A DNA stretch of 64,000 bases from Alistipes finegoldii DSM 17242. Its GTDB lineage: Bacteria > Bacteroidota > Bacteroidia > Bacteroidales > Rikenellaceae. Where the stretch lies: assembly GCF_000265365.1 (NCBI RefSeq), contig NC_018011.1, positions 3,117,501 through 3,181,500 of the forward strand, in the 5' to 3' direction. The notes under the pieces were generated by a model. It worked only from the letters and a program-made list of their open reading frames with translations. It searched no databases and had not been told where the DNA came from. This document shows positions 34,031-43,366 of this stretch, one piece after another (the stretch's first letter is position 1; each line of letters begins with the position of its first letter). The position numbers and the translations under genes are program-made.

Positions 34031-36034
34031 TTAATTGACTTTTTTCTTCAGGCTCGTATAGATCATGCGGTTCGTACCCGTCGCGCTGTTGGCTGCCTTG
34101 CCGTCCACGCGCTCGTCGGAATTGACGCGGAACCGCAGCCAGAGCGAAGACTGGTTCTTGCAACCGTCGGGCAGTTTGAAGGCGAAGTTCTTGGGACCGG
34201 GTATTACCTCCCAGTTTCCGGCCTTGTAGTCGGTTACGAAGGTCCACGGACCGGCCTCGGCCGCAGCCCACTCGATCGAGAAGGGACCGGGACCCGACTG
34301 CGAGCTGGTGGTGCAGAAGCATACGTAAAGGTCATCCGAAATGCCTGCCGTCGAAGTCTCGAAGTACCATGCCTTCTGGGTCGGCGTATAGGTGTCGTTC
34401 GACTGGGCGCCCCAGCCGCCGCAGTTGGCGGAATAGTATCCCTTCTCGGTGCCGTTGACCGACGCATCGACACGGACATAGGCGGCGCCGCTGTAAAGGC
34501 GGAAGGTGGTGCTCTGCGCGATGACGGCCTTGGGGGCGAAGTTCACGAACAGCTGTCCCGTGCCGACTTTGGGAACGAGTATCTCCTTGTCGGGAAGCGT
34601 TTCGGGCCAGTAGAATTCGGTGACGGGCACGTAACGCCGGGCTTCGGTCAGCTTGTCGCGGTCGTTGATGTTGCGCATCCTGATCGCCCATTCGTTTTCG
34701 ACCTTGATCAGAATACCCGTTATATCCAGCATCGGATCGTCAGTCAGCAGTTCGTAATGTTTGAACATGGCGCCCGTCTCGACGCTCGTGCCGCCGTAGA
34801 CGTAGTGGCTGATCGTGTTGCCGTCGCGGTCCAGAAGCAACTGGGCGAGGTCGGTAGGACGTCCGCCGCCGTAAATGGAGCCTTCGTTGGCGTTGTAGTA
34901 GGTTCCGTGCGGGAATACGAACTGGAGATTTCTGATCGTTACCAGCGTACCGAGCATTTCGTCCGTCAGGCCCTGCGTGCTTTCCATCACCTTCGGTTCG
35001 ATCGGAGCGCCGCCCGTGGTGATGACGTCGCGGATGCGTTCGGTCGAAATGGTGATGTAGGGCTGTCCGTCGTCGTCGATCACCGACTGCGTATTCATGA
35101 GCGGTATGGTCACCAGCGAATTGAGCTGGAGCGAGTGCGAGCCTTCCTGAACGCGGAACTGAATGGCGCGTCCGCTGGCGTCCTGAACGAAGAACGCGGC
35201 GGGATTCGGGCAGTTGCCGGATACGCGGTCGCTGATCACGGTGCCCTGTATCTTGACGTTCTCACGAACGGTTCCCTGCAGGCCGCCCAGCTTCTCGTAC
35301 ACCTCGGCAATGGTCTTGAGTTCGGCGTTTTCGCCGATATCCAGCGGAATGCTCTGGTAGACGATCAGCTCTACCGTCGTCATACGCTCGGTGGTGGCGT
35401 TGAATTCGATACGTCCCGTGCGGGGCACCGTTCCCGCATATTTGGGAACGGAGAACTTGATTTCGTTGTCGCTGATCTCGTCGATCGTGATCCAGCCCTC
35501 GCCGGAGTCGCCGACCTTGGCCGTCCACTCCACGTTGCAGGTGACGCCTACCGAATATTTCTCCTCGCCGTTGCTGTTGATGACCACCTTGGGAGGCGTC
35601 GTGGTCACTCCGAGTTTGAGCGCCGGATCGACGTCCCGCTGCGAAATCGTGATTTCCTGAATGATGTTGTCGTGCTCGTGCTTGCCAACGACGCGGAAGC
35701 GGGCCTCCCGCAGTACGGGGTCCTTGGCCGGCTGTTTGGATACCTTCACGGCGAAAACGCCGTCGTCGGAACCCTCCTTGGGCCAGATATTGACCCACGT
35801 CTGGGAGGTGTCCGCCATTTCGACCTTCCAGTCGATATTGGAATACACGGTGAAACTGTGCGTCTCTCCCGCTGCGTTGTACAGGAAAGCGTCTTCCGAC
35901 AGCGTGATATGGGGATCCTGGACAACGTCGGTCTCGTCGTCCTTGCAGGCGACGAATGCCGTTGCCGCCATCGCGCAGAGAGCGAGCGCCTTCAGGCCGG
36001 GCCATCTTCCGGAGATGAATTGTTTTATTTTCAT
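34031..36034 (-). CDS. BACON and DUF5689 domain surface lipoprotein
   Basis: The 667-residue protein has a lipobox (TAFVACKDD), two BACON-like domains (about residues 40-140 and 150-235, the second with NVEWTAKVGDSGEGWI), then DUF5689 (about 245-480, GTVISDRVSGNCPNPAAFFVQDASG and LGTLVTIRNLQFVF) and a final beta-sandwich (about 490-667). BACON domains bind glycans or mucins; the role of DUF5689 is unknown but it has an OB-like pattern. Position between susD and the phosphoesterase gene suggests a ligand-capturing surface protein of the same uptake system. Confidence 0.88.
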   Translation of the reverse strand: MKIKQFISGRWPGLKALALCAMAATAFVACKDDETDVVQDPHITLSEDAFLYNAAGETHSFTVYSNIDWKVEMADTSQTWVNIWPKEGSDDGVFAVKVSKQPAKDPVLREARFRVVGKHEHDNIIQEITISQRDVDPALKLGVTTTPPKVVINSNGEEKYSVGVTCNVEWTAKVGDSGEGWITIDEISDNEIKFSVPKYAGTVPRTGRIEFNATTERMTTVELIVYQSIPLDIGENAELKTIAEVYEKLGGLQGTVRENVKIQGTVISDRVSGNCPNPAAFFVQDASGRAIQFRVQEGSHSLQLNSLVTIPLMNTQSVIDDDGQPYITISTERIRDVITTGGAPIEPKVMESTQGLTDEMLGTLVTIRNLQFVFPHGTYYNANEGSIYGGGRPTDLAQLLLDRDGNTISHYVYGGTSVETGAMFKHYELLTDDPMLDITGILIKVENEWAIRMRNINDRDKLTEARRYVPVTEFYWPETLPDKEILVPKVGTGQLFVNFAPKAVIAQSTTFRLYSGAAYVRVDASVNGTEKGYYSANCGGWGAQSNDTYTPTQKAWYFETSTAGISDDLYVCFCTTSSQSGPGPFSIEWAAAEAGPWTFVTDYKAGNWEVIPGPKNFAFKLPDGCKNQSSLWLRFRVNSDERVDGKAANSATGTNRMIYTSLKKKVN

Positions 36035-36127
36035 ATGAATTGTTTTTTCGTTATTTACGGGTTAAATTCAAAACTCGACCGGGATGCTGCGTTGCCTTTC
36101 CGGTTGCGATTCGTTTTACGGACACTC

Positions 36128-37660
36128 TTACCATTTGATGTCCGCATCCCATTTGTGGCCGGTGTAACCGAGGTTGTTGTCCTCCTCCGGATTCTCCAGT
36201 TTGACGGCCTTGCGGCTCCACCACACCGGCGTTTTCATGTTGTCTTCGCCCATTTTGGCCAGCTGGGTCGCATAGTTCTTGTTGGACGAACGCAGCACCA
36301 GCGGGTAGGGGAAACGGGTCGGATGCACGCCGTCGTTGCGGATGGCTTCGCCCATCACCAGCAGGGGATAACCCGTCCGGCGGTACTCGTGCCAAGACTC
36401 GTAGCCCACCGTGAACAGCGAAACGTATTTCTGGGTTATGATGATTTCGGTCGTAGCGTCGTAAGCCACGGCTCCGTTCTGCAGGAAGGTTTCGACGGCC
36501 GATTCTGAGATGTCGGGAATCCACTGCTTGAGCGACGCCGTGACCGCAGCATAGTAGGTCTCCGATGCTTCGCCGTCCATCATTCCGCGCTGAATGGCCT
36601 CGGCCTTGATGAACAGCACCTCCGAATAGGTCATGAACGTGTACGGGGAGGTGTACTGCCTGAAAGTCGTATTGTTGCTGTTGGACGCGCCGTCGGCCGA
36701 CTGTTTGGAGATGACCGAAGCCGGGGCGCCGCTCGTGATTCCCACGTAACCGCCCGCGTTGGCTCCGGAGCTTACGCGGTTGCAGTAAACCGAGATGCGG
36801 GGGTCGCTTGAGTCCACCATGATGTTGATGAAACGTTCGCCCATCGCGCTGTCGTCGGTGGCGTTGTCGCCGAAATCATTGACGAACGGACGCGTGCCGC
36901 TGTATTTCAGCGTGGCGTTGTCGTCGTTGCTCTCGAATATGGGGTACTGCGAGGGGTTCTCGAATACGGTCTTGATGCGTTCCGCCGAATTCATGTCCCT
37001 GCGGTTGCTCACGCGCATCAGCAGGCGCAGATAGAGCGAGTTGGTGAACTTCCGCCATTTGGTCACGTCGCCGTTGTAGAGCAGGTCGCGCTTGGCGTCT
37101 ATGGTCGAGGTCTTCGTGTAAAGCGTGTTGGCCCGTTCGAGGTCCATCAGCAGCGAGTCGTAGATGACTTTCTGATCGTCGAATTTCGGCTGCATGATGT
37201 TTTCGTCGATGCCTTTGAACGCCTCCTTGAAGGGCATGTCGCCGAACAGGTCGGTCATGTTCGAAAGGTAGAGCGCCTTCATGGTCAGGGCTATGGCCTG
37301 CGCGTTGGTATTCTCCTCCTTCTCCGCGAGCTTATACATCTCTATGGCATTGACGGCCCAGCGTCCGCAGAAGTTCCACGCGCCCTTGAATTCGCTGTCG
37401 GTGAGCACGAAGCGGTGCAGCTGATTCAGCGTGCTGGTCTCCACCGTATACTGCATGAACTCGTTGTTGTGGCGCCACGTGCGGTATTTCATGCTTCCGG
37501 CGCCCTCGAAAATCAGGTCTTCGAGCATCTGGGAGGAGTTGGCCTTGCCGACCTCCGCCCGGTTGGGGTCCTTGTTGTAATCGTCGAAATTGCTCGTACA
37601 GCCGCACAATCCCAAGATTATCACTCCCCCGGTCAATATATATGAATTGATTCGTTTCAT
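36128..37660 (-). CDS. SusD/RagB-family nutrient-binding outer-membrane lipoprotein
   Basis: About 510 residues starting MKRINSYILTGG with lipobox LGLCGC. The body is of the SusD-like_2 type: DPNRAEVG near the N terminus, ALYLSNMTDLFGDMPFKEA, AKRDLLYNGDVTKWRKFTNSLYLRLLMRVS, and YESWHEYRRTGYP near the end. SusD proteins are helical lids on the SusC transporter and hold the substrate. The ATG at 37660 is 7 bp past the susC stop; the open frame from 37696 would overlap susC. Confidence 0.94.
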   Translation of the reverse strand: MKRINSYILTGGVIILGLCGCTSNFDDYNKDPNRAEVGKANSSQMLEDLIFEGAGSMKYRTWRHNNEFMQYTVETSTLNQLHRFVLTDSEFKGAWNFCGRWAVNAIEMYKLAEKEENTNAQAIALTMKALYLSNMTDLFGDMPFKEAFKGIDENIMQPKFDDQKVIYDSLLMDLERANTLYTKTSTIDAKRDLLYNGDVTKWRKFTNSLYLRLLMRVSNRRDMNSAERIKTVFENPSQYPIFESNDDNATLKYSGTRPFVNDFGDNATDDSAMGERFINIMVDSSDPRISVYCNRVSSGANAGGYVGITSGAPASVISKQSADGASNSNNTTFRQYTSPYTFMTYSEVLFIKAEAIQRGMMDGEASETYYAAVTASLKQWIPDISESAVETFLQNGAVAYDATTEIIITQKYVSLFTVGYESWHEYRRTGYPLLVMGEAIRNDGVHPTRFPYPLVLRSSNKNYATQLAKMGEDNMKTPVWWSRKAVKLENPEEDNNLGYTGHKWDADIKW

Positions 37661-37667
37661 CGTCTTA

Positions 37668-40600
37668 TTAGAATTGAAGTTTAAGATTAACGCCATACGT
37701 GCGTGTCATCGGGAACGCCGCGGTTTCGAAACCCTTGGTGATTTCCGAACCGTTCATCGTCGCGATCTCCGGGTCGAACTGCGGCCAGTTGGTCCAGCAG
37801 AAGAGGTTCGTGGCGAAGAAGGCGATCGAAGCGCCCTGCAGCACCTTGGTCTTGGCCGCGATCTTCTTGGGAAGCGAATATTCGAGACGTATGTCCTTCA
37901 TCTTCAGGAACGACGTGCTGAAGGTGTTGTTCACCACGTTGTCGCGGTTGAACACGCGCAGGTTGTAGTAGCTCTCGATGCTGGCCGTCACGGTCTTGTT
38001 GATCGAGTAGGTGCCGTCGGCGTTCTGGTTCACGCCCTTGTGGATCAGACCGTCATAACGGCCGGGAAGCGTCGCTTTTATCTTACCCTGATAGCCCAGC
38101 ATGGCGTTGGTGAAGGAGTAGGCCTGCCCGCCCCATTGCGCCGAGAACGAGAAGCTCAGGCGGAAATTCTTGTAGGAGATCGAGTTCATCCAGCCCGCCT
38201 TCCAGTCGGCCTGCGTGTTGCCGAGGTTCTCGAATTCCGAAGCCAGTACGGGATAACCGTCCGAATCGACGATGTCCCAGCCCGATACGTCGATCGTCGA
38301 TCCGTCGTCGGCCGTGACGTAGGAACCCTTGGGGGCCTTCTCGTAGCCCGAACCGTACAGGTCGCCCAGCGATCCGCCCGGAACGGCGCGGATTTCGCCG
38401 CGGGGACCGGTTGCGATGGTCCAAGAATCCAGATTCGGGGCCAGCTCCACGACCTTGTTGCGGTTGCGCGACCACGTGAAGTTCATGTCCCAGCGGATGT
38501 TCTTGTTCCTCACGGGCTGTATGCGGGCCGATACCTCCCAGCCGCGGTTGTTGATTTCGCCCGCGTTCACGATCGTATTGTAGACGCCGGTGGTGATGTC
38601 TACGGGCACCGAAATGATCTGGTTCGTGGTGGTCGCGTTGTAGAACGCCACGTCGAACGTCAGACGGCTGTCGAAGAAGCGGCCCTCGACGCCGAACTCC
38701 CAGCTCTCGACGTTTTCGGGTTTGAGGTTGTAGTTCGCCTTGTTGGTCGGCATGTTGAAACCGCCGGTGAAGGAGGAGTTGTTGTAGTAGTTGAGCAGCT
38801 GATAGGGCGACGTGTCGTTACCCACGTTGGCCCACGAAGCCCGCACCTTGAGGAAATTGACCATCGGGGTGTCGATGTGCAGCAGGTCGCTGAGAATGAC
38901 GCTGCCGCTGACCGAAGGATAGAAATAGGAGTTGTTGCCCGGAGCCAGCGTACTCGACCAGTCGTTGCGGCCGGTGACGTCGAGGAATATCATGTTGCGC
39001 CAGCTGGCCGATATGAGTCCGTAGAAGCTGTTGATCGACTTCTGACGGCGTATGGAAGTCACTTTGGGACGGTCCACCGAGTTGCTCAGGCGGTAGTCGC
39101 GGTCCACGACCAGACTTTCGGCCAGCGAGGTGTTCGAACGGTAGGACTGCATCATGTTGTTGCCGCCGAACGATGCGCTCAGGTCGAAGTCGTTCAGTTT
39201 CTTGGTATAGCGCAGCAGGAAGTCGTTGTTCATCTCGTAGTCGAACACGGTCTGCTCCTTGTACATACCGTTGATGTAGGTCTTGGCGCCCTTGGGTTTC
39301 TGCTGGGTGCGGAAATCGTTGTTGAGGTCCATGCCGCATCGCAGGATCAGCGAAAGCTCTTCGGTGAAGTTGATCGTCGCTGCCAGATTGCCGAACACGC
39401 GGTCGCGGTCGAGTTTGTTGAGCTGTTCGTAAGCCGTGTAGTAGGGGTTGTTGCCGTTGGCCGATACGTGCTGGGTGCTTTTGCTCAGGTCACCGCCTTC
39501 GCGCACCCATTTCTTGTAGTCCGCCTTGAACCACTGGGCGTCCACGTTGGGCGTATTCCACAGCAGCGGATACATGATCGACGAGCCGCCGTAACCGGTC
39601 ATCGGCAGGTTGTCGCTGTCCTTGCGGTAGTAGTTCACCTTGGCGTCCAGCTTGATGTACTTGTTGATCTGCTGCGAGAGCGATATCGAGAAGGTCTGCT
39701 GTTTGTAACCGGTGTTGGGAACGATCCAGTCGTTGCGCACGTCGGTTACCGAAACCCGGACCGAGGTGCCTTTGCCGTTGTTGCCGCTGACCGAGATGTT
39801 GTTGTTCCACGTTACGCCGGTGTCGAAGAATCCCGCGAAGAAGTTGCGCGGACGCCACTCCATCATCGTATAGGTGCCGTCGTCGTTCAGCGAAGGCCAC
39901 TCGTAGGTCAGATGGCCGTCGAACTTGTCGCCGAAGGCATAGGACGACCAGTTGCGCGACACGCCGTCTACGCTGTAGAACGAATAGGGGTTGCCGCCGA
40001 AGCGTCCTGCGCCGTATTCGTACTGGAAATCGGGCCAGAATCCGGCTTTCTCGAACGAAACCGACGAGCTGAACGTAACGCCTATGCCTTTGGTGGTGCG
40101 ACCCGACTTGGTCGTGATGATGATGGCGCCGTTTGCGGCGCGCGATCCGTACAATGCCGTTGCGGCGGGACCTTTCAGTACGGATACGTTCTCGATGTCT
40201 TCGGGGTTGATGTCGCCCGCGGCGTTACCGAAGTCTACGGCGCCGTCGGTCGAGTTGTATGCGCTTTCCGACGTGCTGGAAGTGGTGCTGCTGGTGATGG
40301 GCACTCCGTCGACCACGAACAGGGCCGTGCCGCCGTTCATGTTGATGGAGGTTTCGCCGCGGAGAGTCACGCGCATCGATCCTCCGGGACCCGTCGACGC
40401 CTGATCGAAGTTCAGACCGGCGACCTTGCCTGACAGAGCATTCATCCAGTTGCTCGATACCGTGCTGGTGAGCACATCGTTGTCCACCTTCGTAACGGCA
40501 TAACCGAGCGCTTTTTCGTCTCGCTTGATACCGAGTGCGGTTACGACGACGCCTTCGATTTCCTGACTGTCGGCCTCCAGCGTGACGTCTATCCGCGTTT

Positions 40601-40883
40601 TAGGGCCTATTAGTATCTTCTGGGTCTTATAACCCAGCGAAGAAAAAACGAGGGTCTGAGTTTCCCCCCCCCTTATTTTGTACTTGCCGTTGATGTCCGT
40701 GATAACACCTGTCGGTGTTCCCTCGATCGTTACGGCGCAGCCTACCGCCGGGGTAGTGCCGTCCGAATCGTAGACGGTTCCTGTGATATCCGCTTTCTTC
40801 TGGGCGTAGAGCATCGTCGATGCCAGCACCAGAAACAGGGATAACAAAAACCTCTTAACGTAGAATTTAAAATTCATAAGCAT
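37668..40883 (-). CDS. SusC/RagA-family TonB-dependent transporter
   Basis: The 1071-residue protein has a signal peptide ending MLYAQKK, a carboxypeptidase-regulatory-like domain (about 31-108), a plug with a TonB-box-like VVVTALGI and PEDIENVSVLKGPAATALYGSRA, and a large 22-stranded barrel ending GVNLKLQF. It imports a ligand held by SusD across the outer membrane. A run of nine G (40664-40672) lies in codons 71-74, in the beta domain. Start could also be the ATG at 40877. No glycosidase, ECF sigma factor, anti-sigma or hybrid two-component regulator lies beside the locus. Confidence 0.96.
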   Translation of the reverse strand: MLMNFKFYVKRFLLSLFLVLASTMLYAQKKADITGTVYDSDGTTPAVGCAVTIEGTPTGVITDINGKYKIRGGETQTLVFSSLGYKTQKILIGPKTRIDVTLEADSQEIEGVVVTALGIKRDEKALGYAVTKVDNDVLTSTVSSNWMNALSGKVAGLNFDQASTGPGGSMRVTLRGETSINMNGGTALFVVDGVPITSSTTSSTSESAYNSTDGAVDFGNAAGDINPEDIENVSVLKGPAATALYGSRAANGAIIITTKSGRTTKGIGVTFSSSVSFEKAGFWPDFQYEYGAGRFGGNPYSFYSVDGVSRNWSSYAFGDKFDGHLTYEWPSLNDDGTYTMMEWRPRNFFAGFFDTGVTWNNNISVSGNNGKGTSVRVSVTDVRNDWIVPNTGYKQQTFSISLSQQINKYIKLDAKVNYYRKDSDNLPMTGYGGSSIMYPLLWNTPNVDAQWFKADYKKWVREGGDLSKSTQHVSANGNNPYYTAYEQLNKLDRDRVFGNLAATINFTEELSLILRCGMDLNNDFRTQQKPKGAKTYINGMYKEQTVFDYEMNNDFLLRYTKKLNDFDLSASFGGNNMMQSYRSNTSLAESLVVDRDYRLSNSVDRPKVTSIRRQKSINSFYGLISASWRNMIFLDVTGRNDWSSTLAPGNNSYFYPSVSGSVILSDLLHIDTPMVNFLKVRASWANVGNDTSPYQLLNYYNNSSFTGGFNMPTNKANYNLKPENVESWEFGVEGRFFDSRLTFDVAFYNATTTNQIISVPVDITTGVYNTIVNAGEINNRGWEVSARIQPVRNKNIRWDMNFTWSRNRNKVVELAPNLDSWTIATGPRGEIRAVPGGSLGDLYGSGYEKAPKGSYVTADDGSTIDVSGWDIVDSDGYPVLASEFENLGNTQADWKAGWMNSISYKNFRLSFSFSAQWGGQAYSFTNAMLGYQGKIKATLPGRYDGLIHKGVNQNADGTYSINKTVTASIESYYNLRVFNRDNVVNNTFSTSFLKMKDIRLEYSLPKKIAAKTKVLQGASIAFFATNLFCWTNWPQFDPEIATMNGSEITKGFETAAFPMTRTYGVNLKLQF
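40664..40672 (-). repeat. G9 homopolymer inside susC
   Basis: AGG GGG GGG GAA encodes Arg71-Gly72-Gly73-Glu74 in frame. Gain or loss of one G would frameshift before the plug and barrel. Confidence 0.85.
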
Positions 40884-41589
40884 TTGTTTTTGGTTAAATG
40901 TTTAAGTTGTTTGAATGTTGTCGGTTAAATAAATATAGGTATGGTCGCCAATGGCTCTGTATGGTGCGGGAAGCGCCGGAAGCGATCAGCGGATTCGAGA
41001 TTCGATTCGGTTTTTTCCGGCAGGGAATGCTGCCGGTGCGGTCCGAAACCGCGTTGCCTGCGGTTGTCGCAGGGGCGTGGAACCGGCATTTTGCTGCGGG
41101 TACAGGTGCCGTCGCATCGGCGGCGGCCATTGCTGTTGTTCTTATTCCGGCAGGTTCCGGAATCCGGTTTGGCGGCAGTTTCGATTTCATGGTCAGTTGT
41201 TTAGGCGGCGGTCCATATCAGCGTTCATTTTCCGCTCCCGAAGCGACTTGTTAATTTCAATATGAAAATAATACCTTTCGTTTCAAAACAAAAATACGAA
41301 TTAGTTTTTACTGTGCAAAATATTTCGTATTTTTTTTAGTTTACAAAACGAAAAATATCCTGTTACGGAGGTTTCGTGTAATAAGGGCGTTGTTCCGGGC
41401 GGAAAAACGGCTGCTTTTTTATTATTCACCTCGCTGGATTTCAAATATTTGTCAAATGTCGCCCCGCAGTTGACCGCTGCGGCCGCTGATTTCGGCGGCG
41501 CAGCCTGCATGTCGAATGTAGGTCCGGGACAATATGACAAGGGCCGCCCCGCAGTGGGGCAGCCCTTGGTTTTTATCAGATGATTCCGT
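40884..41589. other. 706-bp upstream region of susC without a supported gene
   Basis: Two weak overlapping frames at 40894-41254 have odd compositions and no family, and I reject them. A TATATTTA box on the minus strand at 40937-40930 is a possible susC -7 element. The part 41260-41360 is very AT-rich. A terminator for the methyltransferase gene lies at 41538-41574. Confidence 0.5.
41538..41574. terminator. Hairpin downstream of the methyltransferase gene
   Basis: CAAGGGC...CCCC / GGGG...GCCCTTG with a T run on the plus-strand side; it lies 16 bp past the minus-strand stop at 41590. Confidence 0.6.
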
Positions 41590-42354
41590 CTATTTTTCCG
41601 CCACGAAGAACAGATCGAAACTCTCGTCCGTCACGGGGCCGATCCGGTAGTCGTCCATGCGGATCGAGGTCGTGAGATCGGTGTTGGACTTCAGGAGTCT
41701 ACGGCGGTTTATGCGGTTGAGAACGTCGTAGGGGAATTGCAGCAGACAGCGGGGGAGCCGGTGCTGCAGGTCGAGGATGTCGAAGCGCGTGATGCGCTTC
41801 ACGCTGCGGCGGTTCTGTTCGTAATATTCCATGACCCGCGCGTTGCCCGAAACGCCGAGCGCCTCGACCGACGAAAATTCGCTGCCGAGCAGGCTGCGCA
41901 GCTCCGCGGCGGTGTATTCCCGGATATGCCACGGGTTGCGCGTGAGCGACATCGGGGCGTTCGGGGTTGTCACGATGAACTTTCCGCCCGGACGCAGCAC
42001 GCGTTTCACTTCGCGCACCAGTTCGAGGTCCCGTTTTATGTGTTCGATCACCTGAAACGAGATCACGAAGTCGAAACTGTCGTTTGCGAAGGGCAGCGGC
42101 GGAACTGTCGCCTGCCGGAATTCGACGTTCGGGAGCTGCGTCGGTTCGGGCGCGGGGGCCAGTTTGTCGATGGTGACGAAACTCCGGGCGCGGGGCGCCA
42201 CGACCTCGATGCCGTAACCGGCCCCCGTGCCTATCTCCAGCACGTCGCCGCTGATGCGCTGCGCCGCGGCATGGTAGGCCAGCAGCGAACGCTGGAATAC
42301 GAAATTGTCGGAAGCTTCGCGCGAAACCCGTTCCGCGGTCGTTATCTTGGCCAT
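41590..42354 (-). CDS. Class I SAM-dependent methyltransferase
   Basis: The 254-residue protein has the SAM-binding motif GDVLEIGTGAGYGIE, then VTIDKLAPAPEP, SFDFVISFQVIEHI and EVKRVLRPGGKFIVTTPN, the classical Methyltransf_11 order. The C-terminal third is unusual and basic (LNRINRRRLLKSN). The ATG overlaps the cvfB stop (TAATG at 42354), so translation is coupled. A longer open frame upstream runs antisense-like through cvfB and is not used. The substrate is unknown. Confidence 0.88.
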   Translation of the reverse strand: MAKITTAERVSREASDNFVFQRSLLAYHAAAQRISGDVLEIGTGAGYGIEVVAPRARSFVTIDKLAPAPEPTQLPNVEFRQATVPPLPFANDSFDFVISFQVIEHIKRDLELVREVKRVLRPGGKFIVTTPNAPMSLTRNPWHIREYTAAELRSLLGSEFSSVEALGVSGNARVMEYYEQNRRSVKRITRFDILDLQHRLPRCLLQFPYDVLNRINRRRLLKSNTDLTTSIRMDDYRIGPVTDESFDLFFVAEK

Positions 42355-43190
42355 TACTCGTTGATCTTTATTCCCTGTTCGTCCACCGTGACGGCGCCGC
42401 GTTTGAGCAGCATGCCCAGCGAACGTTTGAAAACCTTCTTGCTCGTCTGCGTCAGCCGGTTCACCTCTTCCGGGGCGCTGTCGTCGTTCAGCGGCAGGAA
42501 GCCGCCGTTGTCGCGGACCAGCTGCAGCAAAACCTCCGCCGAGTCCTTCACCTGCGCGAAACCCTCCTGCTGGAGGCTGACGTCGATGCGGTTGTCTTCG
42601 GTGAGTTTGCGGACGTAACCTTTCGTCCGGTCTCCGACCGCTATGGGGCGGAACAGCTGGTTGCGGTAGAGCATGCCCCAGTGCCGGTTGTTTATGATCA
42701 CGCGGTAGCCGATCGGACTCTCCGAAGCCACGAGCAGATCGACTTCCTGACGGGGCGCCACCGTGATGCTGTCGTTGTTGATGAAGCTCTTGAGCTTGCA
42801 GGTCGCCACGCAGCGGCCCGTGACGCTGTCTTCGTAGAGGTAGACGATGTAGCTCCGTCCTGCGATGATGCCGCCCTGCTGGTTGCGGTTCGGAAGGAAG
42901 AGGTCTTTGCCGTACAGCCCCCAGTCGAGGAACGCCCCGTGGGCCGTCTTGTCCACGACGCGGAGATAACCCGCCTCGCCGACGCGCAGCAGCGGCGTTT
43001 CGGTCGTCGCCACCAGCCGGTCTTCGGAGTCGTGGTAGAGGAAGACCTCCTTTTCGTCGCCCGGCTTGTCTGTAAGGGATATGTAACGGTTGGGCAGCAG
43101 AACCTCGTTCTGCTCCTCGTCCGCAAGGTATAATCCGTAATCCGAGATGCGGCTTACGGTGAGTTTCTGGATGCGTCCTGCTCTGAGCAT
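42354..43190 (-). CDS. CvfB-family S1-like RNA-binding protein
   Basis: The 278-residue protein contains three S1-type OB modules (about residues 5-60, 70-135 and 150-210, with VGEAGYLRVVDKTAHGAFLDWGL and GDRTKGYVRKLTEDNRIDVS) and a C-terminal winged helix (TQTSKKVFKRSLGMLLKRGAVTV). CvfB/YitL proteins bind RNA and modulate gene expression and virulence in Firmicutes. A TACTTTTG box (43226-43219) lies 29 bp upstream of the ATG. Confidence 0.9.
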   Translation of the reverse strand: MLRAGRIQKLTVSRISDYGLYLADEEQNEVLLPNRYISLTDKPGDEKEVFLYHDSEDRLVATTETPLLRVGEAGYLRVVDKTAHGAFLDWGLYGKDLFLPNRNQQGGIIAGRSYIVYLYEDSVTGRCVATCKLKSFINNDSITVAPRQEVDLLVASESPIGYRVIINNRHWGMLYRNQLFRPIAVGDRTKGYVRKLTEDNRIDVSLQQEGFAQVKDSAEVLLQLVRDNGGFLPLNDDSAPEEVNRLTQTSKKVFKRSLGMLLKRGAVTVDEQGIKINE

Positions 43191-43310
43191 ATTGTCGTTT
43201 GTCGGAATTGACCGACTGCAAAAGTACGTTTAATTTCGCGGCTGTGCAACTTTCCGCGCGGGAATAGATCGGACCCGCCGCTTCGAATGAATCCGATTTT
43301 CCGCCACGGC

Positions 43311-43341
43311 TTTGGCTATTGCGGAAAAAAGCGTACCTTTC
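43311..43341 (+). promoter_or_regulatory. Promoter of the CocE-type hydrolase gene
   Basis: TTTG (43311-43314), 19 bp, TACCTTTC (43334-43341), one base off consensus, 25 bp before the ATG at 43367. Confidence 0.65.
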
Positions 43342-43366
43342 GGACACTAACCGAAAACTCCCGACC

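Noticed and set aside
37590..40433. 947-codon plus-strand open frame
   Set aside because: Antisense shadow of susC; low-complexity Val/Arg/Ala composition and no start signal.
40894..41254. Two opposing short frames upstream of susC
   Set aside because: Both cover the same DNA, neither has a credible ribosome-binding site, signal peptide or family, and the minus one runs through the likely susC promoter.
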